Below, in pieces: positions 34,264 through 44,100 of a stretch of 64,000 bases of DNA. Made by a program: the position numbers and the translations under genes. A model generated the notes under the pieces. The model made no database searches. It worked only from the letters and a program-made list of their open reading frames with translations, and was not told where the DNA came from. The stretch's first letter is position 1; the number at the start of each line of letters is the position of its first letter. This DNA is from AWTP1-13 sp963770295 (GTDB taxonomy: Bacteria; Pseudomonadota; Alphaproteobacteria; Rhizobiales; Hyphomicrobiaceae): NCBI GenBank assembly GCA_963770295.1, contig CAVYPA010000018.1:62001-126000 (forward strand), in the 5' to 3' direction.

Positions 34264-34539
34264 TCAGCGCCGGTCGCCTGGCCGCCCGACCTTCAACAGA
34301 CGCATAATGAACCAGACCGGGATAACGACGACCGCACCCAGCAGAAAGTAGCCGAACGCCGAGCGGAACGTATCCAAGCCCAGATCGAGGATGCGGCGGA
34401 CCAGCTGCTCTATGCGCTCGATCAGGTTGAAAGGTGTGATGCCGAGCACCGAAAAGACGATGCCGACCACAATTGAGAGCAGCACCAAACGGACCAAAGT
34501 GCGCGCAACACTATTACCGAAGAATTGCTGCCGATCCAT
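34264..34539 (-). CDS. DUF6460 small membrane protein
   Basis: The 91-residue protein has two hydrophobic helices ('LVRLVLLSIVVGIVFSVLGI' and 'YFLLGAVVVIPVWFIMRLL') joined by an amphipathic 'LIERIEQLVRRILDLG' segment, the layout of alphaproteobacterial DUF6460 proteins. The function is unknown. The ATG at 34539 follows GAGGGG at good spacing and is preferred to the one at 34557. It converges with mscL (26 bp between stops) and is divergent from the helicase gene, sharing a 125-bp promoter region. Confidence 0.85.
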   Translation of the reverse strand: MDRQQFFGNSVARTLVRLVLLSIVVGIVFSVLGITPFNLIERIEQLVRRILDLGLDTFRSAFGYFLLGAVVVIPVWFIMRLLKVGRPGDRR

Positions 34540-34664
34540 GCAGCCGTCCCCTCGCATCCTATTTGCTGCGCCTGCGCGCCTGCCCCCTTAACATAGTCTT
34601 GCATCGCGCAACAGACCGCAGAGGTCTGGCGCGGCTGCCCAAGGGATCGATCGAGGCTGGCTGC

Positions 34665-37229
34665 ATGCGTGGCGAGGCAAAGCCGCAATCTACTGCAGGG
34701 CAGCCCGCCCAGGCGTGTGCTGCGCGCTCGGCGCGGCTGCCGCCGCCGTTCCTCGACTGGTTCAATCGCCGGGGCTGGCACCCCCGCGCGCACCAGCTCG
34801 GCCTTTTGGCAAATGTGGCCCGGCGCCGCTCGACCTTGCTGATCGCGCCGACGGGCGCCGGCAAGACGCTCGCCGGGTTTCTGCCGAGCCTGGTGGCGTT
34901 GACGGATCGTCCGCGCCCGGCAAGGGGCGGCTCCATCCATACGCTCTATATCTCGCCGCTCAAGGCCCTGACGAGCGACATTGCGCGCAATCTGATGGTG
35001 CCCCTGACGGAAATGGGCTTACCCATTACGGTCGAAACCCGCACGGGCGACACGCCGATTGCACGCAAGCAGCGGCAACGTCGGCGCCCGCCTGACCTGC
35101 TCTTGACGACACCCGAGCAGATCGCGCTGCTGCTGTCGCATGCCGACGCTAGCGGCATCTTCGCCGACCTTGAGCACGTGATCATCGACGAAATACATGC
35201 CCTGACGCCCAACAAGCGGGGTGACTTGCTCGCGCTCGATCTCGCCCGCCTCGCAAACATTGCGCCGGCGCAGGTGCGCATCGGCTTGTCGGCGACGGTC
35301 GCCCATCCGAGCGAGCTGCGTGCCTATTTGGTGCCACAGACCGAGGTCCGCGTGACACGCCTGGCGGACCTGCTCACGGCGCCGGGCGGGGCAGCGCACG
35401 ACATCACCGTGCTGGAAACCGATACGGCTCTGCCTTGGGCCGGCCACACCAGCCGTTACGCCGCACCTGACATCTTGCAGGCCATCAGCGCGCACAGGCT
35501 GTCGTTGCTGTTTGTCAACACGCGCAGCCAAGCGGAGCTGCTGTTCCAGGAGCTTTGGCGCCTCAATGAGGACAATCTGCCGATCGCCCTGCACCACGGC
35601 TCCCTGGACGCGACGCGGCGGCGCAAGGTCGAAGCGGCGATGGCAGCCGGCGCGTTGCGCGCCGTGGTGTCGACCTCAACCCTCGATCTCGGTGTGGACT
35701 GGGGTGAGGTCGACCTCGTCATCAATATAGGGGCACCCAAGGGAGCGAGCCGACTGCTCCAGCGTGTCGGTCGGGCCAATCATCGCCTCGAAAAGGCGTC
35801 GCGGGCGCTGTTGGTGCCGTCAAATCACTTCGAGGTCCTTGAATGTCGCGCCGCAATCGAGGCCGCCGAAGCGGGAGTGCACGATGCCACGGCGCATCGG
35901 ACCGGTGCGCTGGACGTGCTGGCCCAACACCTGTGGGGCATGGCCTGCAGCGGCCCGATTAGACCCAGCTGCCTCTATCGCGAAGTGCGCAGCGCCCAAC
36001 CCTATGCAAGTTTGACGCGGCAGAACTTTGATCGCGTTCTCGATTTCGTTGCCACCGGCGGCTACGCGCTACGCGCCTACGAACGCTATGCCCGATTGCG
36101 GCGGATCGGCGCCGACCGACTTTGCCTCGCCCACCCACGGCTGGCGCAACACTACCGCATGAATGTTGGCACCATCATCGAGGCACCGATGATAAAGATC
36201 CGGCTGGTCGGGCGGCGCGGCAAACGCCGACCCGGGATTGGGCCGTTGGCGGGTGGCCGACCCCTGGGCGAGGTTGAGGAATATTTCGTCGAGCAGTTGA
36301 AGTTTGGCGACACCTTCGCCTTCGCGGGTGAGGTGCTGCGCTTCGAAGGCTTGCAGAACACCGATGCTTTCGTCTCGCGCACCAGCGACCCCGACCCGAT
36401 GATCCCGTCCTATGAGGGCGGCAAATTTCCACTCTCGACGCATTTGGCCCACCGGGTTCGCAGCTTGCTGGCGGAGCCCGGCCGCTGGCGGCAACTACCG
36501 CAGGCGGTGCGCGACTGGCTCTTGCGTCAGCAGGAGGTGTCCACCCTGCCCGCGCCCGGCGAAGTCCTGATCGAGAGCTTTGCACGCGCGCGTCGGCATT
36601 ACCTGGTCGCCTATCCCTTCGAGGGCAGGCTGGCCCACCAGACACTCGGCATGCTGCTGACGCGGCGCCTCGATCGCGTGGGGGCCAAACCGTTGGGCTT
36701 TGTCGCCAACGACTATGCGCTGGCGATCTGGTCATTGGGCGACGTGGCGGACTTGCAACGGCAAGGACACCTCGATCTTGCCGCCCTGTTCGCCGAGGAC
36801 ATGCTGGGCGACGATCTCGAGGCTTGGCTGGCCGAATTGAGCCTGATGCGGCGTACCTTTCGCATCAATGCCGTGATCGCGGGGTTGATCGAACGCCGTC
36901 ATGGCGGCAGGATCAAGAGCGGCCGCCAGGTCACCGTTTCCTCTGATCTCATCTACGATGTGCTGCGCAAGCACGATCCGCGCCACATTCTGCTGGAGGC
37001 TGCCTGGGAGGACGCGGCAACGGGCCTTTTGGATATCCGTCGGCTGGGCGAGTTTTTACGTCGAATTAAGGGGCGCATCCGTTACAAGGCGCTAGACCAT
37101 GTGTCGCCGCTGGCCGTGCCCGTGCTCCTCGAGATCGGGCAGGAGCTGGTCAATGCCAAGGGCGCGGCGGAAAGCATTCTGCGCGAGGCTGCCGACGCGC
37201 TCGCGCGCGAGGCGATGCAAGGGGGTTAG
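34665..37229 (+). CDS. Ligase-associated DNA damage response DEXH-box helicase
   Basis: The 854-residue Lhr-type superfamily 2 helicase has Walker A 'APTGAGKT' (61-68), the DEIH box (175-178), motif III 'GLSATVAHP', motif IV region 'LLFVNTRSQAE', motif V 'VVSTSTLDLGVDWGEVD' and motif VI 'LLQRVGRANHR', followed by a winged-helix and Lhr-like C-terminal region. It matches the helicase of the four-gene ligase-associated repair set (exonuclease, ATP-dependent ligase, helicase, PdeM). The ATG at 34665 follows GAGG by about eight bases. Three bases separate its stop from pdeM. The ligase and exonuclease genes are not adjacent here. Confidence 0.93.
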   Translation: MRGEAKPQSTAGQPAQACAARSARLPPPFLDWFNRRGWHPRAHQLGLLANVARRRSTLLIAPTGAGKTLAGFLPSLVALTDRPRPARGGSIHTLYISPLKALTSDIARNLMVPLTEMGLPITVETRTGDTPIARKQRQRRRPPDLLLTTPEQIALLLSHADASGIFADLEHVIIDEIHALTPNKRGDLLALDLARLANIAPAQVRIGLSATVAHPSELRAYLVPQTEVRVTRLADLLTAPGGAAHDITVLETDTALPWAGHTSRYAAPDILQAISAHRLSLLFVNTRSQAELLFQELWRLNEDNLPIALHHGSLDATRRRKVEAAMAAGALRAVVSTSTLDLGVDWGEVDLVINIGAPKGASRLLQRVGRANHRLEKASRALLVPSNHFEVLECRAAIEAAEAGVHDATAHRTGALDVLAQHLWGMACSGPIRPSCLYREVRSAQPYASLTRQNFDRVLDFVATGGYALRAYERYARLRRIGADRLCLAHPRLAQHYRMNVGTIIEAPMIKIRLVGRRGKRRPGIGPLAGGRPLGEVEEYFVEQLKFGDTFAFAGEVLRFEGLQNTDAFVSRTSDPDPMIPSYEGGKFPLSTHLAHRVRSLLAEPGRWRQLPQAVRDWLLRQQEVSTLPAPGEVLIESFARARRHYLVAYPFEGRLAHQTLGMLLTRRLDRVGAKPLGFVANDYALAIWSLGDVADLQRQGHLDLAALFAEDMLGDDLEAWLAELSLMRRTFRINAVIAGLIERRHGGRIKSGRQVTVSSDLIYDVLRKHDPRHILLEAAWEDAATGLLDIRRLGEFLRRIKGRIRYKALDHVSPLAVPVLLEIGQELVNAKGAAESILREAADALAREAMQGG

Positions 37230-37232
37230 TCC

Positions 37233-37958
37233 ATGCTTGAGCTCAAGTCCGAACGCCTCACCCTCTTGGCCGAGCGGGCGGAGCAGGCCATTTCGATGTG
37301 CGGCAAATCCCTGATCGCGAACAGCACGGGGGCGATCTACTGGCCGGCCGAGTCGGCTCTGCTGGTCGCAGACCTCCATTTGGAGAAGGCTTCGGCCGGG
37401 GCGCAGGCGGGGGCCTTCCTACCCCCTTACGATACCCGCGAAACCTTGATCAGGCTGGCGGAGGCCATCGACCGCTATCAGCCGCGTCGAGTGATTGCGC
37501 TCGGCGATAGCTTCCACGATCAAGGCGCCGCGCGTCGCATTGGCGCCGATGATCTCGAGCGGCTCAAGATCCTGCAGGAGGATCGTGAGTGGATCTGGCT
37601 CAGCGGCAATCATGACGGACGCATTGGCGCGGAGTTTGGCGGCCGGCTCGACGACGAGATCAAGCTCGCGGGCATCACGCTGCGTCATCAACCGGCTTGC
37701 GGCTCTGCCACGCGTGAGATCGCCGGACACATGCATCCCGCCGCCAAGTTGTCGCTCTATGGCACCTCCATTCGCCGACCCTGCTTCGTTGGCAATGGCC
37801 GGCGCATCATCATGCCGGCGTTCGGCGCCTTCACGGGCGGCCTCAACGTGCTGGATGATGCCTTTCTGCCGCTGTTCGGCAACGGCGGCATGGCCGTGTG
37901 GATGTTGGGTCAGGAAGGGCTCTACCCCGTTGCCACGCGCCTGCTCAGCCGGGACTGA
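37233..37958 (+). CDS. pdeM: Ligase-associated DNA damage response endonuclease PdeM
   Basis: The 241-residue calcineurin-like phosphoesterase has metal ligands Asp47 and His49 in 'VADLHLEK', Asp92 in 'LGDSFHD', Asn126-His127 in 'SGNHDG' and His166/His168 in 'AGHMHP'. The family member is coded directly behind the ligase-associated helicase, as here (3-bp gap, ribosome-site-like GGGGG upstream). It is presumed to process DNA ends in repair. It converges with the ycgB gene with 22 bp between stops. Confidence 0.93.
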   Translation: MLELKSERLTLLAERAEQAISMCGKSLIANSTGAIYWPAESALLVADLHLEKASAGAQAGAFLPPYDTRETLIRLAEAIDRYQPRRVIALGDSFHDQGAARRIGADDLERLKILQEDREWIWLSGNHDGRIGAEFGGRLDDEIKLAGITLRHQPACGSATREIAGHMHPAAKLSLYGTSIRRPCFVGNGRRIIMPAFGAFTGGLNVLDDAFLPLFGNGGMAVWMLGQEGLYPVATRLLSRD

Positions 37959-37980
37959 TCCGCGCGCCTAGCCGCCGCGG

Positions 37981-39537
37981 CTAGGGCATTGGTAGAGCCT
38001 CGTGCTCCTTCAGCACGCGCCCATCATCGCTTTCCACCAGCTTCACCCGATAGCCCCATAGCTGGGCCAGATACTGCAGGGTGCGTTCGGCCTCCGCCTT
38101 GTCCAAGAGGATACCGTTGCGCACATGGTGGGTGAGCACGAGGCGCCGGCTTCCGGACAGATCCGCATCGGTAACCTGCAGATCGGGGTCCTGGACGGCG
38201 ACATCGTATTGCCGCGCCAAGCGACGGCGTATGTCTTTGTAGCCCTGCTCATCGTGGATGGCGGCCACCCGCATGGCCGCATTTTTGGCATCGTCGCTGA
38301 CGGCAAACAGGCGGAAATCGCGCATCAACTTGGGGCTCAAATATTGTAGGATGAAGCTCTCGTCGCGGAACTCCGCCCAGGCTTGGCGCAAAGTGCCAAG
38401 CGCGTCGCCGCAGCCGGCGAAATCGGGAAACCAGGCTCGGTCTTCATCGGTGGGCTCGAGGCTGATGCGCTTGATGTCGCACATCATGGCAAAACCGAGC
38501 GCGTAGGGATTGAAACCGCCAAAGCGGCGATCATTGAAGGCGGGCTGATAGATGACGGAGGAATGCGAGTGCAGGAATTCCAACATGGTGCCGTCGGTCA
38601 ATAGACCACGCTCATATAGCCGATTGATGATCTCATAGTGGACGAAAGTGGCGCAGCCCTCGTTCATCATCTTGGTTTGGCGCTGCGGATAGAAATATTG
38701 TGAGAGCAGGCGCACGATGCGCAAGAGCTCCGCCTGCCAGTCCTCGAGCTTGGGCGCATGCTTCTCCAGGAAGTAAAGCAGGTTCTCCTCCGGCAGGCCG
38801 AGCCGCCGCTGCTCGTTCATGGACGCCGAAGACTCCGACACGTTCTCGCGCACGATTTCGGGTAGCGTGCGATAGATATCGTCGTAAGTCGCCTCCTCAT
38901 AGGCCCGGCGCCGTTCCGCCTTCTCCCGCTCGCGCTTGGCGACATCGCGCGGCCTGGTCCTGAAATCTCGGCTCACACCGTGGTTCATCAGCGCATGCGC
39001 GGCATCGAGCACGCTTTCGACCACATCTTGGCCATGCCGCTCCTCGCATTCGGCGACATAGCGCTTGGCAAACTCCAGATAGTCGATGATGTGGTCGGGC
39101 TGGGTCCAGAGCCGGAACTGATAGTTGTTCTTGAAAAAGTGGTTGTGGCCGTAGGCGGCGTGGGCCAGCACCAGGGCCTGCATGGTCATGGAGTTCTCCT
39201 CCATGATGTAATTGATGCAGGGATCGGAATTGATGACCAGTTCGTAGGCCAGACTGCGCATACCCCTCTTGTAGAAGGCCTCATCGTGGGCGAACCGCTT
39301 GCCGAACGACCAATGCCGGTACATGAGCGGCATACCGATTGAGGAATAGGCATCGAGCATCTGCTCGGCGGTAATTACCTCGATCTGATTGGGATAAATG
39401 TCGAGCCCGAGTTCACCCAGGGCGACCTCACCCATCGTGTCGTAGGTCTTTCGCAGCAGATCAAAGTTCCACTCCGACCCGTCGAACAGGGGGCGGATGC
39501 GGCTTTTGCGTCGTGGAGGCAGCTTGGTGTCGGTCAA
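37981..39537 (-). CDS. ycgB: SpoVR/YcgB family protein
   Basis: The 518-residue protein has the SpoVR family signature throughout: 'WNFDLLRKTYDTMGEVALGELGLDIYPNQIEVITAEQMLDAY' type N-terminus, 'YRHWSFGKRF', 'YIMEENSMTMQALVLAHAAYGHNHFFKNNY' and 'NEGCATFVHYEI'. Its biochemistry is unknown; in enterobacteria it belongs to the stress-induced yeaGH-ycgB group. The start is a TTG at 39537 with GAGGAG seven bases upstream. It is the last gene of the prkA-yeaH-ycgB operon (11-bp gap after yeaH). Confidence 0.95.
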   Translation of the reverse strand: MTDTKLPPRRKSRIRPLFDGSEWNFDLLRKTYDTMGEVALGELGLDIYPNQIEVITAEQMLDAYSSIGMPLMYRHWSFGKRFAHDEAFYKRGMRSLAYELVINSDPCINYIMEENSMTMQALVLAHAAYGHNHFFKNNYQFRLWTQPDHIIDYLEFAKRYVAECEERHGQDVVESVLDAAHALMNHGVSRDFRTRPRDVAKREREKAERRRAYEEATYDDIYRTLPEIVRENVSESSASMNEQRRLGLPEENLLYFLEKHAPKLEDWQAELLRIVRLLSQYFYPQRQTKMMNEGCATFVHYEIINRLYERGLLTDGTMLEFLHSHSSVIYQPAFNDRRFGGFNPYALGFAMMCDIKRISLEPTDEDRAWFPDFAGCGDALGTLRQAWAEFRDESFILQYLSPKLMRDFRLFAVSDDAKNAAMRVAAIHDEQGYKDIRRRLARQYDVAVQDPDLQVTDADLSGSRRLVLTHHVRNGILLDKAEAERTLQYLAQLWGYRVKLVESDDGRVLKEHEALPMP

Positions 39538-39548
39538 GATCCAGCTCC

Positions 39549-40835
39549 TCAGGTACTGCTGGCGTTGGCGGAAAACAACTCATGAAACACGGGAAAGATG
39601 TCTTCCGGTGAAGCCACGCGCCGCATGGCGAAGTTCTTTCGTATCCGAACAATTTCCGCGTAGCCGTGCCAAACCGGCGTCTCGACGGAATCATTGAAGC
39701 GTTCGCCGTGCGTCGTCTCGATGTAGGCGAAATACTGGCAAATCGGCAAGACCTCTTTACTCAAGAGGTCGAGCGTCCGCGGCATATCGTCGTGAAAGTT
39801 GTCACCATCGGAGGCCTGGGCGGCATAGATGTTCCAATCCCCTGGCGAATAGCGATCGCGCACGACTTTCAACATCTCTTCGAGCGCCGTTGAGATCACC
39901 GTACCGCCGGTCTCGGTGCCGCGAAAGAACGTCTCCTCGTCAACCTCGGACGCCGTACTGGTGTGCCGTATGAACACCAGGTGAACCTCGCGATAGTAGC
40001 GCGAGAGGAACACGTGCAAGAGCATGAAAAAGCGCTTGGCCAAGTCCTTGAGTGGCTCGGTCATCGACGCGGAGGCATCCATCAGACAAAACATGACAGC
40101 CTGCGTCGTCGGCTTTGGCACGCGTTCAAAGCGGCTGTACTGCAAATCGAGCGGGTCGATGTAGGCGATGGTGCGGCGTAGCCGCTGCTTGTGTTCGACC
40201 TTGACGCGCAGGGCCGCGACCTTCGCCTCATCGCGCGGCACCTCGTCTTCCGCCGCCCGTAGTTCGGCCTCCAGGGCTTCGATTTCCGTCAAGCTTGGCC
40301 GATGCAGCGCCAGGCGCCGACCAAGGCTTTTGCGCATGGTGCGGGTGCGGCTAAGCCGGGCCGGCGGTCCGTCGCTGGTAAAGCCGGCGCGCGCAAACTT
40401 CGGCGCCTTGAGGTCCTTGAGTCTGACTTTGATCAAGTTGGGAAGCTTTAGATCGTCGAAGAACAGGTCGAGGAATTCCTCCTTGGTCAGTGTGAATGTG
40501 AACTCGTCCTGGCCCTCACCATCGGGACTTCCCTGATTGCCGCGTCCTCCGCCGCCACCCTGTGGCTTGGGGATTTCGTCACCCACCCGGTATTCCTCGT
40601 TGCCCGGCAGAACATAGTCGCGGGCACCGGTCGAACGGCCGAGGGAGAAATTGGGCTCGCGCAAACTCTTTGAGCGGATGGTGACCTTCTCTGCGCCCTC
40701 GGCTTCCGAGACTTTGCGCGATTTCAAAGAATCCTTGATGGCCTCGCGAATCTCCGCCTTGGCTCGCCGCAAGAAGCGCTGGCGATTACCAAGGCTCTTG
40801 GATTTCGGGTTTAGACGGCGATCGACGATCTGCAT
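39549..40835 (-). CDS. yeaH: YeaH/YhbH family protein (DUF444, VWA-like)
   Basis: The 428-residue protein has an N-terminal part that is basic and low in hydrophobics, with a Gly-rich stretch near 'PQGGGGGRG'. The C-terminal third holds a von Willebrand A-type metal site, 'CLMDASASMTE', typical of DUF444. It works with the PrkA/YeaG kinase in stress and stationary-phase responses. The ATG at 40835 is chosen because AGGAAA sits just upstream; a GTG at 40850 overlaps that site. It is in the operon between prkA (115-bp gap) and ycgB. Confidence 0.94.
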   Translation of the reverse strand: MQIVDRRLNPKSKSLGNRQRFLRRAKAEIREAIKDSLKSRKVSEAEGAEKVTIRSKSLREPNFSLGRSTGARDYVLPGNEEYRVGDEIPKPQGGGGGRGNQGSPDGEGQDEFTFTLTKEEFLDLFFDDLKLPNLIKVRLKDLKAPKFARAGFTSDGPPARLSRTRTMRKSLGRRLALHRPSLTEIEALEAELRAAEDEVPRDEAKVAALRVKVEHKQRLRRTIAYIDPLDLQYSRFERVPKPTTQAVMFCLMDASASMTEPLKDLAKRFFMLLHVFLSRYYREVHLVFIRHTSTASEVDEETFFRGTETGGTVISTALEEMLKVVRDRYSPGDWNIYAAQASDGDNFHDDMPRTLDLLSKEVLPICQYFAYIETTHGERFNDSVETPVWHGYAEIVRIRKNFAMRRVASPEDIFPVFHELFSANASST

Positions 40836-40950
40836 GAGTTTCCTAGCCACTGCAGCCCAGGCAAGTATGCGCTAAACAGCATGGATCGCAAGCGCCGCCA
40901 ACTGGGCAACTGGCGCTGAAACTCCGGCAACCGCCTCGCCGTCGGGCTAG

Positions 40951-42897
40951 TTAGCTCGATTTCTTCACCCGCATGTACCATTCGACCAGGCGACGCACCT
41001 GGCGCGGCGTGTAGCCACGCTCGACCATGCGTTGCACGAACTCCTCGTGCTTTTTTTCGGTCTCGCTGTCCTGCTTCTTGCCGAAACTGATCACAGGCAA
41101 CAGGTCCTCGACTTGGCTAAACATGCGCCGCTCGATCACTTCGCGGATCTTTTCGTAGCTGGTCCAGCTCGGATTCTTGCCGCCGTTCTTGGAGCGCGCG
41201 CGCAGAGAGAACTTGACCACCTCGAAGCGGAAATCCTTGGGGTTGGCAATACCTGCAGGCTTCTCGATTTTGGAAAGTTCCTGCTCAAGCACCTGCCGGC
41301 TCATCAGCTGTCCGGTATCGGGATCCTTGAAATCATGGTCCTCGATCCAGGCGTCGGCGTAGGCCACGTAGCGATCGAACAAATTCTGGCCGAAGTCATT
41401 GTAGGATTCCAGGTAGGCCTTTTGGATCTCGTTGCCGATGAACTCGGCATAGCGGGGCGACAGCTCTTCTTTCAAGAACTCGAGCCAGCGCGCTTCCGTT
41501 TCCTCGGGCAACTGCTCGCGGCGCACCGCCTGCTCGATTACATAGAGCAGATGCACGGGATCGGCCGCCACCTCATGGGTATCGAAATTGAAGGTTTCCG
41601 ACAGGATCTTGTAGGCAAACCGGGTTGAGCCACCGTCCATGCCTTCGGTCACGCCGGCGGCGTCGCGGTACTCCTGGATCGTCTTGGCGTGCGGATCGGT
41701 ATCCTTCAGGCTCTCCCCGTCGTAGACCCGCATCTTTGAATACAGCGATGAATTCTCGTGCGCTTTGAGCCGCGTCAGCACGGAGAAGCGCGCCAGCATG
41801 TCCAGCGTACCGGGCGCAATATCGGCATCCTTGAGCTCGCTCGATGCCAAAAGCTTCTCGTAGATCCTTTTCTCCTCCCCCACGCGCAGGCAATAGGGCA
41901 CCTTGATGACGCTGATTTGGTCGAGGAAGGCCTCGTTGTTCTTGTTGGCGCGGAAGGATTGCCACTCGCTCTCGTTGGAGTGGGCGATGATCAGCCCCTG
42001 ATACGGCATGGCGCCGACATTCTCGGTCCCCACGTAGGTGCGATCCTGGGTTGCCGTGAGCAACGGGTGCAGCATCTTTAACGGCGCTTTGAACATTTCG
42101 ACGAATTCGAGAACGCCCTGGGTAGTGCGATTGAGGCCGCCCGAATAGGAGTAGGCGTCCGCGTCGTTCTGGCCGAAGTGCTCAAGTTTGCGAATGTCGA
42201 CCTTGCCAACCAGGGACGAGATATCCTGGTTGTTCTCATCGCCGGGCTCGGTTTTGGCAACGCAGATCTGTCGCAGTTTCGAGGGCTGCAGCTTGATGAC
42301 CGAGAACTTGGAAATGTCGCCGCCGAACTCGTCGAGCCGCTTCACCGCCCAAGGCGACATGTTGCCCGTCAGGATGCGCTGCGGAATCCCGTAGCGGTCC
42401 TCCAGCATGGCGCCCATCGAGATCGGATCGAACAGGCCGAGGGGACTTTCGAAGATCGGGCTAATTCCGTCGTTGGTGGCAAGGACGTAGACGGGACGCT
42501 TCTCCATCAGGTCCTTGAGCCGATCCGCCAGCGAGGACTTCCCGCCGCCGACCGGACCCAACAGATAGAGGATCTGCTTTTTCTCCTCGAGGCCCTGCGC
42601 CGCGTGACGGAAGAAGCCGACGATGCGCTCGATCGTCTCTTCAAGACCGTAAAAGTCACTGAACGCCGGATAGACCTTGAGCGTCCGGTTCATGAAGATG
42701 CGGCCGAGCCGCGCGTCCTTGGCGGTATCGACCAGCTCGGGCTCACCGATGGCGCTGATCATGCGTTCGGCCGTTCCCGCATACATCGACGGATCGGTCC
42801 GACAGGTCTCCAAATACTCGCGAAGAGACAGACGGTGCTGCCTCTGGCTCTCGTATGCCTGAGCATAGAGGTCGAAGATGCTATCCTTCGTCGTCAT
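40951..42897 (-). CDS. prkA: PrkA/YeaG family serine protein kinase
   Basis: The 648-residue protein has an AAA-like PrkA ATPase domain with Walker A 'GPVGGGKSS' (114-122) and 'KRPVYVLATNDGISPIFESP', followed by the C-terminal PrkA kinase-like domain. It ends 'TPRQVRRLVEWYMRVKKSS'. The family phosphorylates protein substrates under nutrient stress and has also been reported to have AAA protease-like activity in Bacillus. GAGG about ten bases upstream supports the ATG at 42897. It is the first gene of the prkA-yeaH-ycgB operon, whose promoter must lie in the 384-bp gap at 42898-43281. Confidence 0.96.
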   Translation of the reverse strand: MTTKDSIFDLYAQAYESQRQHRLSLREYLETCRTDPSMYAGTAERMISAIGEPELVDTAKDARLGRIFMNRTLKVYPAFSDFYGLEETIERIVGFFRHAAQGLEEKKQILYLLGPVGGGKSSLADRLKDLMEKRPVYVLATNDGISPIFESPLGLFDPISMGAMLEDRYGIPQRILTGNMSPWAVKRLDEFGGDISKFSVIKLQPSKLRQICVAKTEPGDENNQDISSLVGKVDIRKLEHFGQNDADAYSYSGGLNRTTQGVLEFVEMFKAPLKMLHPLLTATQDRTYVGTENVGAMPYQGLIIAHSNESEWQSFRANKNNEAFLDQISVIKVPYCLRVGEEKRIYEKLLASSELKDADIAPGTLDMLARFSVLTRLKAHENSSLYSKMRVYDGESLKDTDPHAKTIQEYRDAAGVTEGMDGGSTRFAYKILSETFNFDTHEVAADPVHLLYVIEQAVRREQLPEETEARWLEFLKEELSPRYAEFIGNEIQKAYLESYNDFGQNLFDRYVAYADAWIEDHDFKDPDTGQLMSRQVLEQELSKIEKPAGIANPKDFRFEVVKFSLRARSKNGGKNPSWTSYEKIREVIERRMFSQVEDLLPVISFGKKQDSETEKKHEEFVQRMVERGYTPRQVRRLVEWYMRVKKSS

Positions 42898-43281
42898 CTT
42901 TCATCGCCTCTGCAGTCGGCGCATTCCTACCGAGATTAGACCAAAAAAGTGAGGCGGGGGTAGGCACCTAACACTTTGCTCACCCGGCGTTGCCGGATCG
43001 CGCCACAGCGCTGCCCGCTTCGCCACGGTGGGCAATGAGAAGATGGGGATTGTTCGCCGTTCAGGCAATCGTCTTTCTCAAGCAGATCCAAGTTGCGCGC
43101 ACTGGCGTATACGTAAGGGAGACGAGCCGCGGCCCCGGGCCCCGCCGCAATCCACTTTGCGCTTTTAGCAACGATATTTCCACAGCCGGCGCAGCGCATG
43201 GTGAAGGCCTAGTCACTCCTGGCTTGCACTGTGCCCGAATCACTGCGGTGAGCGCCGCGATTCACCGCAAGTGAAGGAGCT
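42898..43281. other. Upstream region of prkA and tail region of hisF
   Basis: About 380 bp without a coding frame I can support. It must contain the promoter of the prkA operon. No clear sigma motif, hairpin or repeat could be named with confidence. Confidence 0.5.
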
Positions 43282-44064
43282 TTACGCCGTGGCGTCAAGG
43301 CGCATGGGCAGACCGGCGGCCGCCATGTGCCGCTTGGCCTCGGCGATTGTGAACGTTCCGTAATGGAAAATCGAGGCGGCCAATACCGCGCTCGCATGGC
43401 CGAGCCTAACCCCCGCCACGAGGTGATCGAGCCTACCAACACCACCCGAGGCGATGACCGGCACCGGCACGGCATCGGCGACGGCCCGCGTCAGTTCGAG
43501 GTCGAACCCGGCCTGGGTCCCATCGCGATCCATTGAGGTGAGCAGGATTTCACCGGCACCCAGCGCCACGACCTCTCGGGCATAGGCAACGGCATCGAGC
43601 CCCGTCGGGTTCCGGCCGCCATGGGTGAAGATCTCCCAGCGCGGCGCCTGGGGGGGGTGGGCGACCCTTCTGGCGTCGATCGCAACCACAATACATTGGG
43701 CGCCGAATTTGTCGGCCGCTTCGGCCACCAGTTCGCGGCGGTTGACGGCCGCCGTGTTGATGGAAACCTTGTCGGCGCCGGCCCGCAACAATTTGCGAAT
43801 GTCGGCACTGCTGCGCACGCCGCCCCCGACCGTGAGAGGCATGAAGCAGCGCGAGGCCGTGCGCTCGACGATCTCGAAGATCGTGTCGCGGTGTTCGTGG
43901 CTGGCGGCAATATCGAGAAAGCACAACTCGTCCGCCCCGGCCGCATCGTAGGCGGCGGCCGCCGCCACGGGATCGCCCGCATCCTTGAGGTCGACAAAGT
44001 TGATACCCTTGACCACGCGCCCGTCCTTGACGTCGAGGCAGGGAATAATGCGGATCTTGAGCAT
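43282..44064 (-). CDS. hisF: Imidazole glycerol phosphate synthase subunit HisF
   Basis: The 260-residue (beta/alpha)8 barrel has catalytic Asp11 in 'IIPCLDVKDGRVVKG' and the second Asp in 'CIVVAIDARR', phosphate loops 'GGGVRS' and 'ASGGVG', and 'LLTSMDRDGT'. With HisH glutaminase it converts PRFAR and ammonia to imidazole glycerol phosphate and AICAR in histidine synthesis. The ATG at 44064 gives the family length; the frame stays open upstream to 44334 but that part is not HisF. It is separated from hisA by 303 bp that include a terminator-like hairpin, unlike the tightly packed hisA-hisF of most relatives. Confidence 0.96.
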   Translation of the reverse strand: MLKIRIIPCLDVKDGRVVKGINFVDLKDAGDPVAAAAAYDAAGADELCFLDIAASHEHRDTIFEIVERTASRCFMPLTVGGGVRSSADIRKLLRAGADKVSINTAAVNRRELVAEAADKFGAQCIVVAIDARRVAHPPQAPRWEIFTHGGRNPTGLDAVAYAREVVALGAGEILLTSMDRDGTQAGFDLELTRAVADAVPVPVIASGGVGRLDHLVAGVRLGHASAVLAASIFHYGTFTIAEAKRHMAAAGLPMRLDATA

Positions 44065-44100
44065 GGACAGGTTTTGCGACGCCTCGCAGCGGGGCGCAAC

